The notes under the pieces: generated by a model
What the model saw: the letters and a program-made list of their open reading frames with translations, nothing else
Database searches by the model: none
What the model was told of the DNA's origin: nothing
Source: Neoarius graeffei
Lineage: Eukaryota > Chordata > Actinopteri > Siluriformes > Ariidae
Direction: 5' to 3'
Assembly: GCF_027579695.1 (NCBI RefSeq)
Contig: NC_083571.1
Location: 92,467,686 to 92,531,685, forward strand
DNA length: 64,000 nt
In this document: piece after piece, positions 1 through 9,323 of the stretch
Layout: each line of letters starts with the position of its first letter
How positions within the stretch are numbered: the first letter of the stretch is position 1
Made by a program: the position numbers and the translations under genes

Positions 1-1619
1 TTCTTTACTACACCAGATTTGAGACAGACAACAATACCCAGCTAGAGGCTACTATGTCATCACTTAAACCTACAGACTCAGGACTCATCTTTAACATAGA
101 GGAGGTGGTAAGAACCCTCAGAAAGACAAAAGAAAGAACAGCGCCTGGCCCAGATAACATCAGCGGTCGTGTTCTGAGACACTGTGCTGAGCAGCTGGGG
201 GGCATGTTCCAGTTTCTTTTCCAGAGCTCCATGGACAGCAGCACAGTCCCCCAGCTGTGGAAACACTCCACAGTCATTCCCATCCCCAAGAAAGGAACCA
301 TCAAGGTGCTGAACGACCTCAGGTCTGTGGCTCTCACCTCCCTTGTTATGAAGGCAATGGAAAGGGTGGTCAAAAATCACATCATCAAGGTGACAGACAC
401 CCAGATGGACCCCCTCCAGTTTGCATATCGTGCAGGCAGAGGTACTGATGATGCAAAAATCTTCTTCACAGACACCATATATAAACACCTGGAATTCCCA
501 AACACTTCAGCCAGACTTCTGCTTGCTGACTTCTCCTCTGCATTTAACACCCTGCAGCCTCACATTCTTGCAGAGAAACTCACTGCTTGTTTTGGACTAA
601 ATGACCAGCTAATCCTATGGATAATTGACTCTCACCAACAGGTCATAGAGAGTGCTGGTCAATAACACCTTCTCAGACCTCCTTCACAACTCCACTGGCT
701 CCCCACAGGGATGGGTCCTCTCACCTCTGCTCTTCATCCTGTACACTGACGACTGCAGGTTCATTCAGCCAAACTGTCACCTGGTTAAGTATGCAGATGA
801 TACAGTGCTCTTGTCTTTGCTCTCTGGCCCCTCACAGCACCACAACTCAGCTTTACAGGACTTTGTGGAGTGGTGTGACAACTCCTGCCTGGAACTGAAC
901 TCCAGCAAGACTAAAGACATGGTAGTGGCGTTTAATAACAAGCAGAGTGCTGCTGCAGTCATCACCACCATTCATGGGAAGCTGGTGGAGATAGTTGAGG
1001 AGTACAAGTACTTGGGCACAATCCTTGATAATAAACTCAGATTTGCCTCCAACACAGAGGAGATCCTCAGAAAGTGCCAACAGTGACAGCAGACAGTAAA
1101 CTCAGTGAGCAGGATTCTTCAGGACCCTTCACATGTCCTGTTCCCTGCATTTGAGTGACTCCCCTCAGGACACCGGCTCCGTTGTCCGAGCTGTCGAACA
1201 CAGAGGAGAAGAGCGACCTTTGTCCCCAGAGCAGTTCAGCTCCTCAACTCTCTGCCATCCTTGTCCCTCTACAACACCCCTCCAGCCCCTTCCCCCTTCT
1301 TCACATGCACTCTAAACTGTCTGGTGCACTAACCACCCCCTCTGCACACATACCACTTTAAACAGACTCTGCTGCTATTGATCCTTCTACCTCATAAGCA
1401 AATTGCACCACCCGATATTTTTGTATATACTTTTTTTTAATTATCATATTTATACATATTGTACCACTGTACAGTTATTTATCCACATACTGCCACCTTG
1501 CACACGGTCATACTTTATGTTTAAGGTTTTTTTTTTAATATTTATTATGTGTTTAACTGTATTTCTCTGTGTGCCTTTAAACTGCCCCTAGGGGACAAAT
1601 AAAGTGTTTTGAATTGAAA
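1..1619 (+). mobile_element. L2/CR1-group LINE, 3' portion
   Basis: The block runs from inside a reverse transcriptase to a 3' untranslated tail. The coding part ends near 1086. It is followed by about 500 bp of AT-rich sequence ending in a short tail (AATAAAGTGTTTTGAATTGA near 1597-1617), of the kind seen at the 3' end of fish L2-like elements. The 5' end lies outside the window. The next base block is a Tc1 end, so the boundary near 1620 is clear. Clade is judged from protein motifs only; Rex1 or another CR1-group lineage is possible. Confidence 0.75.
54..1086 (+). pseudogene. LINE reverse transcriptase, frameshifted
   Basis: Two overlapping reading frames (54-665 and 652-1086) together cover the fingers and palm of a non-LTR reverse transcriptase. 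The first has the APGPDNISGRVL segment, the VIPIPKKG motif, the LNDLRSVALTSLVMK motif, and QFAYR followed by [10 protein letters not shown]. The second has GSPQGWVLSPLLFILYTDD and the catalytic YADD box (KYADDTVLL). A frameshift near 640-655 separates them and the second frame stops at 1086, so no full enzyme is made. There is no endonuclease domain in the window. The product would have copied its own RNA by target-primed reverse transcription. Confidence 0.8.
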
Positions 1620-1621
1620 TG

Positions 1622-1713
1622 TATCTACTTTTAGGACTTGTGTGAAAATCGTGTGTTGTTTTAGGTCATATTTAGAAAATTCTAAAGGGTTCACAAACTT
1701 TCAAGCACCACTG
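1622..1713 (+). repeat. Solo 3' end of a Tc1-type transposon
   Basis: This 92-bp segment matches the right terminal inverted repeat of the Tc1 elements at 12736-14732 and 37393-39000 and ends in ...CAAGCACCACTG followed by TA. Nothing else of the transposon is present. It sits directly after the LINE tail, so it is probably a deletion remnant. Confidence 0.8.
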
Positions 1714-1765
1714 TACATACATATATATAATGTGTATGTATATATACACACACACACACACACAC
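1714..1765. repeat. TA/CA microsatellite
   Basis: Alternating (TA)n, (TG)n and (CA)n dinucleotides lie between the Tc1 end and the minus-strand SINE. Confidence 0.85.
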
Positions 1766-2113
1766 ATCCATCCATTATCTGTAGCCACTTATCCTGTCCT
1801 ACAGGGTCACAGGCAAGCTGGAGCCTATCCCAGCTGACTATGGGCGAGAGGCAGGGTACACCCTGGACAAGTCACCAGGTTATCGCAGGGCTGACACAGA
1901 GACAAACAACCATTCACACTTACGGTCAGTTTAGAGACATCAGTTAGCCTAACCTGCATATCTTTGGACTGTGGGGGAAACCAGAGCACCTGGAGGAAAC
2001 CCACACAGAGAACATGCAGACTCCACACAGAAAGGCCCTCACCGGCCACAGGGCTTGAACTCGGACCTTCTTGCTGTGAGGCGACAGCGCTAACCACTAC
2101 ACCACCGTGCCAC
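1766..2113 (-). repeat. tRNA-derived SINE (main family), copy 1
   Basis: This is a reverse-oriented copy of the window's commonest SINE. On the minus strand the order is a tRNA-like head with A box (GTAGTGGTTAGC) and B box (degenerate GTTCAAGCC here), a conserved body, and a tail with AGCTGGGATAGGCTCCAGC. The body resembles the central domain of fish V-SINE/Mermaid-type elements. The head implies RNA polymerase III transcription, and mobility would depend on a LINE in trans. Confidence 0.85.
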
Positions 2114-2338
2114 CCTACAAAAACATTTGAATTATAAATTTTTTAAAAATTCCACAGTGGAGGCCAGATGAAGCAAGATACTATCTTTATTCTTATTAAA
2201 CATGACAAAAGAAACATTGAGTGTTGGGTAAATGCAAAAAAATATATATAGTAAAATTAGAAAATTTATTTTTTGACCATAATGTCCCAAATGAGAGACC
2301 AGTTTCTGAGACGGATGGATATATATATATATATATAT

Positions 2339-2696
2339 GGGTGGTGTAGTGGTTAACGCTGTCGCCTCACAGCAAGAAGGTCCGGGTTCGAGCCCCGTGG
2401 CCGACGAGGGCCTTTCTGTGTGGAGTTTGCATGTTCTTTGCGTGGGTTTCCTCCAGGTGATCCGGTTTCCCCCACAGTCCAAAGACATGCAGGTTAGGTT
2501 AACTGGTGACTCTAAATTGACCGTAGGTGTGAATGTGAATGGTTGTCTGTGTCTATGTGTCAGCCCTGTGATGACCTGGCAACTTGTCCAGGGTGTACCC
2601 CGCCTTTCGCTCGTAGTCAGCTGGGATAGGCTCCAGCTTGCCTGCGGCCCTGTAGAACAGGATAAAGCGGCTAGAGATAATAAGATGAGATGAGAT
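2339..2696 (+). repeat. Main-family SINE, copy 2
   Basis: This is a nearly full-length plus-strand copy. The first bases of the head are missing and it abuts a (TA)n run at about 2318-2338. The B box GGTTCGAGCCC is intact, and the tail ends in repeated GATGA units. Confidence 0.88.
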
Positions 2697-3105
2697 ATAT
2701 ACAGAGAGAGAGAATGGGGAAGGTTGTGTCAGGAAGGGCATCTGGTGTAAAACCTATGCCAAATCAAATATGCAGATCATTAAAAAAAAATACGCATTGG
2801 ACAGAAGTGAATGATCCACTGTAGTGACCCCTAACAGGAGCCGCCGAAAGAAGATGCCACAGCACAAATCTAATTTGTCAGAAGGTGTTGATTCATTTTC
2901 TAACACAGCATGCCTAACAGCAGATTTCACAGAGACTCAGCAAGCAGCTGAAGATTTACAGTTGTGCATGCATTGCACTCTATGACTGTATAATACCTAC
3001 AGGGAAAACAGTGAAGAGCAAAAGTGAAACCAAAATGTCTCTGTGGCCCTCTAGTGGCGAGCTGCAGTATAATTTTAACCCTGATTGTCAGGCTATTTTA
3101 AGTTA
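2697..3105. other. Unassigned sequence with a LINE-like 3' fragment
   Basis: About 2710-2870 resembles the 3' end of a fish LINE (GGTTGTGTCAGGAAGGGCAT ... CCCCTAACAGGAGC), judged from memory of fish repeats and not proven here. The remaining bases up to 3105 show no gene or repeat I recognise. Confidence 0.4.
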
Positions 3106-3727
3106 CACTCACTGAACAATTTATTAGGAACACTATATTAATACTGGGTAGAGCCTCCCTTTGTCCACAAAACAGCCTCAATTCTTCATACCATGGATTT
3201 CATATTGGAAATATTCTTTTCAGATTCTGGTCTATGCTGACATGATTGCATCACACAATTCCTGCAGATTTTTCATGGTCAAAATCACTGAGATCACATT
3301 GTCCCCCCCGTCCCCCCCCCCCCCCCCCCCCATTCTGATGGTTGATATGAACATGACCAGAAGCTGTTGGCCTGTATCAGCATTACTTTATGCATTGCAC
3401 TGCTGCCATATGATTGGCTGATTAGTTAATTGCATGGATGAGTAGGTGTACTAGAGTTCCCACACTGCAAAAAATGGCCTTTCAAAAATAAGAAATAAAA
3501 GATTAAAACAAAGCATATTTGCTTGAATCAGGTGAAAAAAATCTGCCAATGGAACTAGTCAAATTTGACTTGGTAAGATTTCTTAAAGTAAGATGAAAAA
3601 TCTAACCTGTTTTTAGATGAAATAATTCCAAAATAAGATTGGGGAACTTATTATGCGAGATCTGATTAACTCAAAATAATCAAAATAGTTCGTATAACAA
3701 AATCATACTTCTTACATTTAGCCATTC

Positions 3728-3900
3728 TTTTTTAAAGATTTTTTTGGGCCTTTTCCACCTTTATTGGATAGGACAGTATAGAGACAGGAAATGAGCGGGA
3801 GAGAGACAAGGAGGGATTGGGAAATGACCTCAGGTCAGAATCAAACCCATGTCCCCGGATTTATGGTATGGCGCCTTATCCACCTGAGCCAAAGTGGATG
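3728..3900 (-). repeat. SINE-like repeat block inside the DNA element
   Basis: The sequence GGATAGGACAGTATAGAGAC followed by a degenerate, reverse-oriented B-box-like region (AATCAAACCC) resembles a widespread fish repeat. Family and limits are approximate. Confidence 0.45.
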
Positions 3901-4469
3901 ACAAAACCTTAGCAGTAAAATGACAAAGTCTTAGCAGTAAAAACTGAATTTAAGATAAATATACTAATATTAGGATTGTTAAATTCTACAACTAAGCATT
4001 GCTAGCTTAAAAGATTCTCCTTTTGTGACATGTAATTAGTAAAATACTTTAGATATGAGACAAGAGACTATCTTGAATCAAGTTGACGACACGTGTAGCA
4101 TTGCAACAAGTTTTTTTTTTTTCCATTTCAACATTCAAACATTAAAACATCTCTTAAGATTCCACTTCCCCAGGACCTCAGGCACCAAAAAAATATATAA
4201 ATAAATAAATAAAAACTTCTACGCATTTTGGCTTAAAGTGCTTACACAACGCCAAAGCAACAGTGCATTTTGGGGGCAAGATTCAAAGATTTCAGTAAAG
4301 TTCATTTATTCCCAAAACAAGCATACTTTTTTTTCTGAAACAAGATGAACTGCATTTGACAAATGTCCAAAATGTACTTACTTGTTTTTAAAAAAAACTT
4401 GTTTTATTTTCAAAGGTGCTCCAAATAAGACTTTTTCAAGACATTTTGTCTATACAAGATTTTCAAGAT

Positions 4470-4590
4470 CCTGTGATGACCTGGCGACTTGTCCAGGGTG
4501 TATCCCGCCTTTCGCCCGTAGTCAGCTGGGATAGGCTCCAGCTTGCCTGCAACCCTGTAGAAGGATAAAGTGGCGAGATGAGATGAGATG
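4470..4590 (+). repeat. Main-family SINE, 5'-truncated, with target duplication
   Basis: Only the 3' third of the SINE is present, ending in (GATGA)n. It is flanked by an exact 13-bp duplication, AGATTTTCAAGAT, at 4457-4469 and 4591-4603. Truncation plus a duplication is the signature of target-primed reverse transcription by a LINE enzyme. Confidence 0.9.
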
Positions 4591-4786
4591 AGATTTTCAA
4601 GATGGACTGTCTAAAAACTAGCCTTTCTAGCTAAATGAGGTGGGCAATTATGTCTTATAATAAGGGTGGCTAGATGTTTTGACTTGAAAATAGACAAAAA
4701 CTTTCTAAGATTTTTATTTTTTGCAGTGCAGTAAAGTGCTTGATGAGTGAATATGCTATGTTCCCCTCTAGAGCATATTAACTTAA

Positions 4787-6064
4787 AGGTCCCATGGCAT
4801 GGTGGTTTGTTGATGCTTTAAACTGGCTCGTGGAGGCTTCCGGATGTTATATCCGCAGCCTTTCTCGAAATGAACCCTCGGCACGTAAATATAGCCTCCT
4901 GGGAGAAAGCCCCATTTCAGCGCTTTTCCCAGTGCGTCGTTTTGCTAATGAGAAGCAGGAGTCGGGGAAGGGTAGAGGGTGGGGGCGGGCCATGGGGGGA
5001 GGGGGAGGGGCTTGACCAAGCTGCGCACACACATACTCGCTGCTATCAGCGCCTGTAGCCACGCTGCTAAGACAAAACCCCGTTCTCCCTCGGACTCCTT
5101 TCGTAAACTCAACGTGACACAGAGAACAGAGAGTGAGAGTGTTCGGAGTGGTAGTTTACGAACGTATAATACCCTAGGCTTGAACACGCACTCCATAACC
5201 AAAGAGGATAGAAGCAGCAACTACAGCAACATATCGCTTATCCAACAGAAGACATGCATTGCGGAGCAATAGTCAAACATGAGCTCATAAGTTACAGTCA
5301 ATTTCCAGACTAAACTCAGTTTAACAGAGCATGCTGCATGCTCTTTAGTTTTGTAGCGCAGATTACCTGGCTAACTGCAGGAAGCGGTTAGCTGCACAGC
5401 TAATGTAGCCATTGCTAGGCTAACGCACCGATTTTAAAACACGGCAAAACGACCAGTTATACACTTACTTGTTCGGTGTTTGTTGCTGATGCAGCAGGGA
5501 TGCTTGGTACGGACCCAGGCTTCAGTGACAGTTGATGTGCAAAACCTGCCCTGTACCGTCCCAAGTTGTGGAAACATTCATCAGGAAAATGCTTCCGACA
5601 AACATACACCGTCTTAGGTAGACTCGACGACGTATTATTGAAGTAAATAAAATTAAGCCACTGCATCTTCAGGGGCTCTCCCGTCGGCAGTAAAAACAGA
5701 CTCTTTTCTGTGTTGTCACATCCATGTACAGCGCAATTTCCATGTTTCGCTCGCTTAGGTGGTGCCATGTTGTTGTGTCCTCTATGGTCTCCTCACTACA
5801 ACTGGGCGGGCAATCCATACAGTGGGTGGGAATCCAGAGGGGGGGGGGGGGGGGGGGGGGGGCGTGGGGATCATCTCCCTTGCTGACGTAGTAAAGGGAA
5901 GAGCTTATCAACCCGCCGTTTTGACGCGCCATTCTCAAATGTTGGGCATAATTTGGTTTACACATTATGAAATTTCTAGCCACTGGGGTGACTTAAGAAG
6001 GCCAGAGGAACTCATTTTAACGTTAAAAAACCTCAGAAAGTGAAAATTTCATGCCATGGGACCT
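4787..6064 (-). mobile_element. TTAA-flanked DNA transposon with a THAP exon (Kolobok-like)
   Basis: The ends are inverted repeats, AGGTCCCATGGCATG at 4787 and CATGCCATGGGACCT ending at 6064. TTAA flanks both ends (4783-4786 and 6065-6068). TTAA target sites together with a THAP zinc finger are the combination described for the Kolobok superfamily, so that is my assignment. The 1278-bp length and absence of a catalytic domain make it non-autonomous. The strand given is that of the THAP exon. A 24-base G run lies at 5839-5862. Confidence 0.72.
5457..5768 (-). CDS. THAP-domain exon of a transposon-derived protein
   Basis: The frame encodes about 100 residues that look like one complete THAP DNA-binding domain. 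It starts MAPPKRAKHGNCAVHGCDN, with the first zinc ligands as C-x4-C, a conserved W (QWLNF), then CRKHF supplying the C-x2-H pair, and ends with LKPGSVPSI, which matches the AVPTF-type closing motif of THAP domains. A consensus splice donor, GTAAGT, starts on the minus strand at 5468, so residues after TEQ are probably intron. THAP domains bind DNA specifically and often form the N-terminus of P-type and Kolobok transposases. No downstream catalytic exon is visible inside the element. It is not a host THAP gene, because it lies wholly between the TTAA-flanked ends. Confidence 0.65.
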   Translation of the reverse strand: MAPPKRAKHGNCAVHGCDNTEKSLFLLPTGEPLKMQWLNFIYFNNTSSSLPKTVYVCRKHFPDECFHNLGRYRAGFAHQLSLKPGSVPSIPAASATNTEQVSV

Positions 6065-6068
6065 TTAA

Positions 6069-6680
6069 ATGACTATACTGTGCATTTTTTCAAGTTACAC
6101 AACATTAGTGTTTATAGCCTCTTTCACAAATTAAACCTGTTAATGTATCAGGTAAAAACACAGGATAGCTAACAAATTTTAATTCCCACTCAGTCTTCCA
6201 TAACAGTAAAGTAACAGGCTGGTTTTGTTGTTGTTGTTGTTTTTAATAAAAAAAAAAAAGCTATACAGCTAAAAGATGAGCCGGCCTTGAATGACCTAAA
6301 AACTGACAAAAAAAAGGTAAAGTAATAGGTGTGCTATTGTTAAACTCATTCTTACTGTATTTGAAAGGATGCTGTGGGACTCTGCGAACCTCCGCAAGAC
6401 AAGTAAAACATTCACAACCAGATATGATGTATAATTTGTTCCATTTTCTAGCCATATCTGCTAATATTTTCTTTCCTTGTTGTTTTGAATCCCCCACAGT
6501 TGCTTTACAGTAAGATAGTATAAGTAGCCTATTTGTATATGCATAAACTGTATAAAATGTACTGTATCACTAAAAGGAGTTGTACTGGAATTATTGGCCA
6601 ATTAGCTGACCACATGAACAGAAAGTTTTCGCACTATAGACAATCTTAATCAGTATATACGTTACATGTTACTGTCAACA
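6069..6680. other. No recognisable feature
   Basis: This is AT-rich sequence with a short (GTT)n run at about 6223-6242. I see no gene, RNA or repeat end here. Confidence 0.5.
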
Positions 6681-8110
6681 TTACCATAACAACATGGAGC
6701 GCTGAGTCCAGTCAGTGCATTCAGCTTTGTAATAAAGCTTTTTTTCTGTCCTATTTAACTGATTATTCAAAGGACATTTTAATAATAACCAGCTTAATAG
6801 AATTGAGGAACGTGTAAAGGACATTAGACACTGGATGCTTATTAACTTCCTTCTGCTTAACTCTGACAAGACTTGTACTAGGACCACATGCAGCTAGAAG
6901 TAGGTTTGCTGATTACACAGTAACTCTGGATGGCCTTTATGTTTCTTCACGTGCAGCAGTAAAAGACCTCGGGGTGATTATTGACCCCAGTCTTTCATTC
7001 AAAACTCACATTGATAATATTACCTGGATAGCTTTCTTTCATCTCAGAAATATTGCTAAGATAAGAAATTTAATGTCACTACATGACACAGAAAAACTAG
7101 TTCATGCTTTCGTTACCTCCAGGTTGGATTATTGTAATGCCTTACTGTCTGGATGTTCCAATAAGTGCATAAACAAGTTCAAAATGTAGCAGCAAGAGTC
7201 CTTACTAGAACTAGAAAATATGACCACATCACCCCTGTCTTATCCACACTGCACTGGCTCCCAATCAAATTTCGTATTGATTATAAAATACTACTAGTGA
7301 CCTTCAAAGCACTACAGTACCTGAGTGAGCTTCTGGTCCTTTATGACCCGCCACGCCTACTTAGATCAAAAGGTGCAGGCTATCTGCTGGTACCTTGTAT
7401 AGTGAAGGCTACATCAGGGGGCAGAACCTTTTCTTACAAAGCCCCACAGTTTTGGAACAGCCTTCCAAGTAGTGTTTGGGAATCAGACACAGTCTCAGTG
7501 TTTAAATCTAGGCTGAAAACATATCTGTTTAGTCAAGCCTTTTGTTAATGGTGTTTATGAGGTAAAGGTGTAGATCAGGAGGGTCCTCAGACAGAGTGTT
7601 TTGGTAAACTGGGATGTATGGATGCTGTCAGTCCCCCACTCGCTTGCTCACTCGAGTTTGTTGATGGTGTAGTGGCTGCTGCTTTATGTCCCAGGGCTCC
7701 CTCATGCCTGTGTTACCTTCTGGCTCTCCCCTTTTAGTTATGCTGTCATAGTTAGTTTTGCCGGAGTCCCTGCTTGTACTCAGCGCAAAATATATACTGT
7801 ACCTACTTATTCAGGTGACATTGGGCATACCTAACAACCTGTGTTCTCTCCCCCCCCCTCCAATCTGTCCCTCTGAGTTGCATGTCAATCCTGGGATCAA
7901 GATGCTGACCTCTTCTGCTCCTCGGACCTGCCTGATCCATCCTGATGCCCTGTGTCTGGTTGGAGTCTCATCACATCGCTCCTGTGGAGGACGGCCCCAT
8001 ATGGACAGTTGAAAGTCACACTTGGAAGACACTCTGGACACTTACAGTAATGCTTTTGTGGCTGAGGACTACAGTTGGCTTGGTAACTTTGGGACTGCGG
8101 TTGTCATGAA
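6681..8110 (+). mobile_element. CR1/L2-group LINE, C-terminal coding part and 3' UTR
   Basis: The coding relic ends at 7548 and is followed by a roughly 560-bp 3' untranslated region containing CTGTGTCTGGTTGGAGTCTC. The same 3' region recurs at 52545-53030, so both belong to one LINE family. The 5' part is missing. Confidence 0.7.
6770..7548 (+). pseudogene. LINE reverse transcriptase C-terminus, broken
   Basis: Fragments in different frames carry the region after the catalytic palm. The 6974-7189 frame has PSLSFKTHIDNI, AFFHLRNIAKIR and FVTSRLDYCNALL. The 7165-7548 frame has AARVLTRTRKYDHITPVL, LHWLPIKFRIDYKIL and a final SFKSRLKTYLF-like end (VFKSRLKTYLF). This order is the standard thumb and C-terminal domain of CR1/L2-group LINEs. 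The frame changes at about 7185 and no YADD box remains, so it is inactive. Confidence 0.75.
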
Positions 8111-8644
8111 CAGTTTTGCACTCAAGTTTCCATTAATGGACGGAACATGTAAGACGTGTGCTTCAGTGCTCCGAGGCTAAGTGACTATATGTAATTCATT
8201 TCAGCAGAATATTCCATTTTATAGTTATTTTATTGTATCAGTAACAGTTTATTGAATGCTTGGTTGAGAAATGGCTTCAGGACGGAATAAAATGGACTTG
8301 GGGAAAGGCAAAAAACAACTTTCATCTGCCAGAGATGCTAATGCTATGGATGCTAGCTCACTACAGGAGATGATTAACTCTCTCAGGGATGACAAACTGA
8401 CTCGCTCTCCACTGAATTGAGGTCTGAAATTGCAACAGTTCGAGCTGAGCTGAAAAATGCTATAGCACCATTGCAACAGAAAGTTGAAAACCATGATAGC
8501 ACCATCAGAGATTTGGAGCATGCTGCAGGCTGGCTGCCTGCTTGCACACCAACTCAAACAGGAATCCTCCTCTCACCAGATTCTTCAAATTAGGACCCCT
8601 CTAGGCATGACAACAGATCCAAAACAAATTAATGATCACTTTAA

Positions 8645-9319
8645 AGTGCATATCACAGGTAAATTCAGGAACAAGATCAATGTAATTCTCCTATTTTATA
8701 TAAAACTTTGGTCAAATATCTGTAACATTCTGCATTCTCTGCAATTTTTTTACTTTGCGTAATACCAGACAAATTCAGTTGAAATCAAGCCATTTGAGGC
8801 GAATTGGTCCGCCTCTGAAAAAACTTGGCATTTGGATTTCCCGGCAAACACTGATTTTCGTGACGTCACGTGCGGGATGCCTCCCTCTGAATCCTACGTC
8901 AGTGCTGGTTTGTTTATGAGAAAACGACCTGGTGGTTTTGTGCAAATTTCTTCAACGTTATCACATAATTATTACAATGGTTAACAGATGTATCGTAGGA
9001 GGGTGTAGCAACACCAATCTTGATGGGATTAATACTCATCATTTCCCAAAAGACCGAACAATGAGAGAGAAATGGGAGCGCTTGGTCTACACAGGCTGTG
9101 CACTGAAACTGTGCAAGCTCGCGCAGCCTGCTGGCGCTTCCGCAGGTAACGTCACCAATCTGGCTCCAGAATCCCTTGGGATTTTTCCAGATGAGTTTTG
9201 TTATTTTATATTTTTCTGCTGGAGACAGATGGCCTTGTGTAAAATTACCCTTCTGGATGAGTGTGTAATGGGACATACTTTCATATTTAAAAAAATGAAA
9301 TTGGTCCAAAATATGCACT
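8645..9319 (+). mobile_element. TTAA-flanked DNA element with THAP relic (family 2)
   Basis: The ends are AGTGCATAT (8645) and ATATGCACT (to 9319), with TTAA on both sides (8641-8644 and 9320-9323). On the plus strand, 8977 onward encodes MVNRCIVGGCSNTNLDG and a following HHFPKD, which is the start of a THAP zinc finger (C-x4-C, then H-x-FP). The rest of the domain decays. A related, truncated copy lies at 59462-60029. The element sits inside L1 ORF2: the words on either side (INDHFK before, DYYS after) read through in one frame when it is skipped. Confidence 0.7.
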
Positions 9320-9323
9320 TTAA

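Larger units (their letters stand above)
3463..4728. mobile_element. Non-autonomous DNA transposon, CACTGCAAAAAAT ends
   Basis: The ends are exact inverted repeats: CACTGCAAAAAAT at 3463-3475 and ATTTTTTGCAGTG at 4716-4728. The interior is AT-rich and has no reading frame. Two later insertions sit inside it: a conserved repeat block at about 3728-3900 and a 5'-truncated SINE at 4470-4590. It inserted within the 3' end of the MITE that starts at 3106. I could not settle a target duplication, so the superfamily (hAT-like is plausible) stays open. Confidence 0.65.
3106..4751. mobile_element. MITE split by a nested element
   Basis: The left end is TACACTCACTGAACAATTTA (from 3106) and the interrupted right end is AGTAAAGTGCTTGATGAGTG (about 4730-4750). 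Read in opposite directions they form an imperfect terminal inverted repeat. The body, 3106-3462, is non-coding and includes a C-rich run at 3303-3331. The right end is displaced about 1.27 kb by the element at 3463-4728, so this MITE is the older insertion. Superfamily not determined. Confidence 0.6.

Noticed and set aside
5457..5768. Host THAP-domain gene
   Set aside because: The frame lies completely inside a TTAA-flanked element with inverted ends and has no visible further exons.
5839..5862. 24-base G run as a functional quadruplex
   Set aside because: Homopolymers of this kind occur at several places (3303-3331, 17941-17956, 62469-62492) and may partly reflect replication slippage or assembly. 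Only the run next to the eif5 acceptor has a context worth testing.
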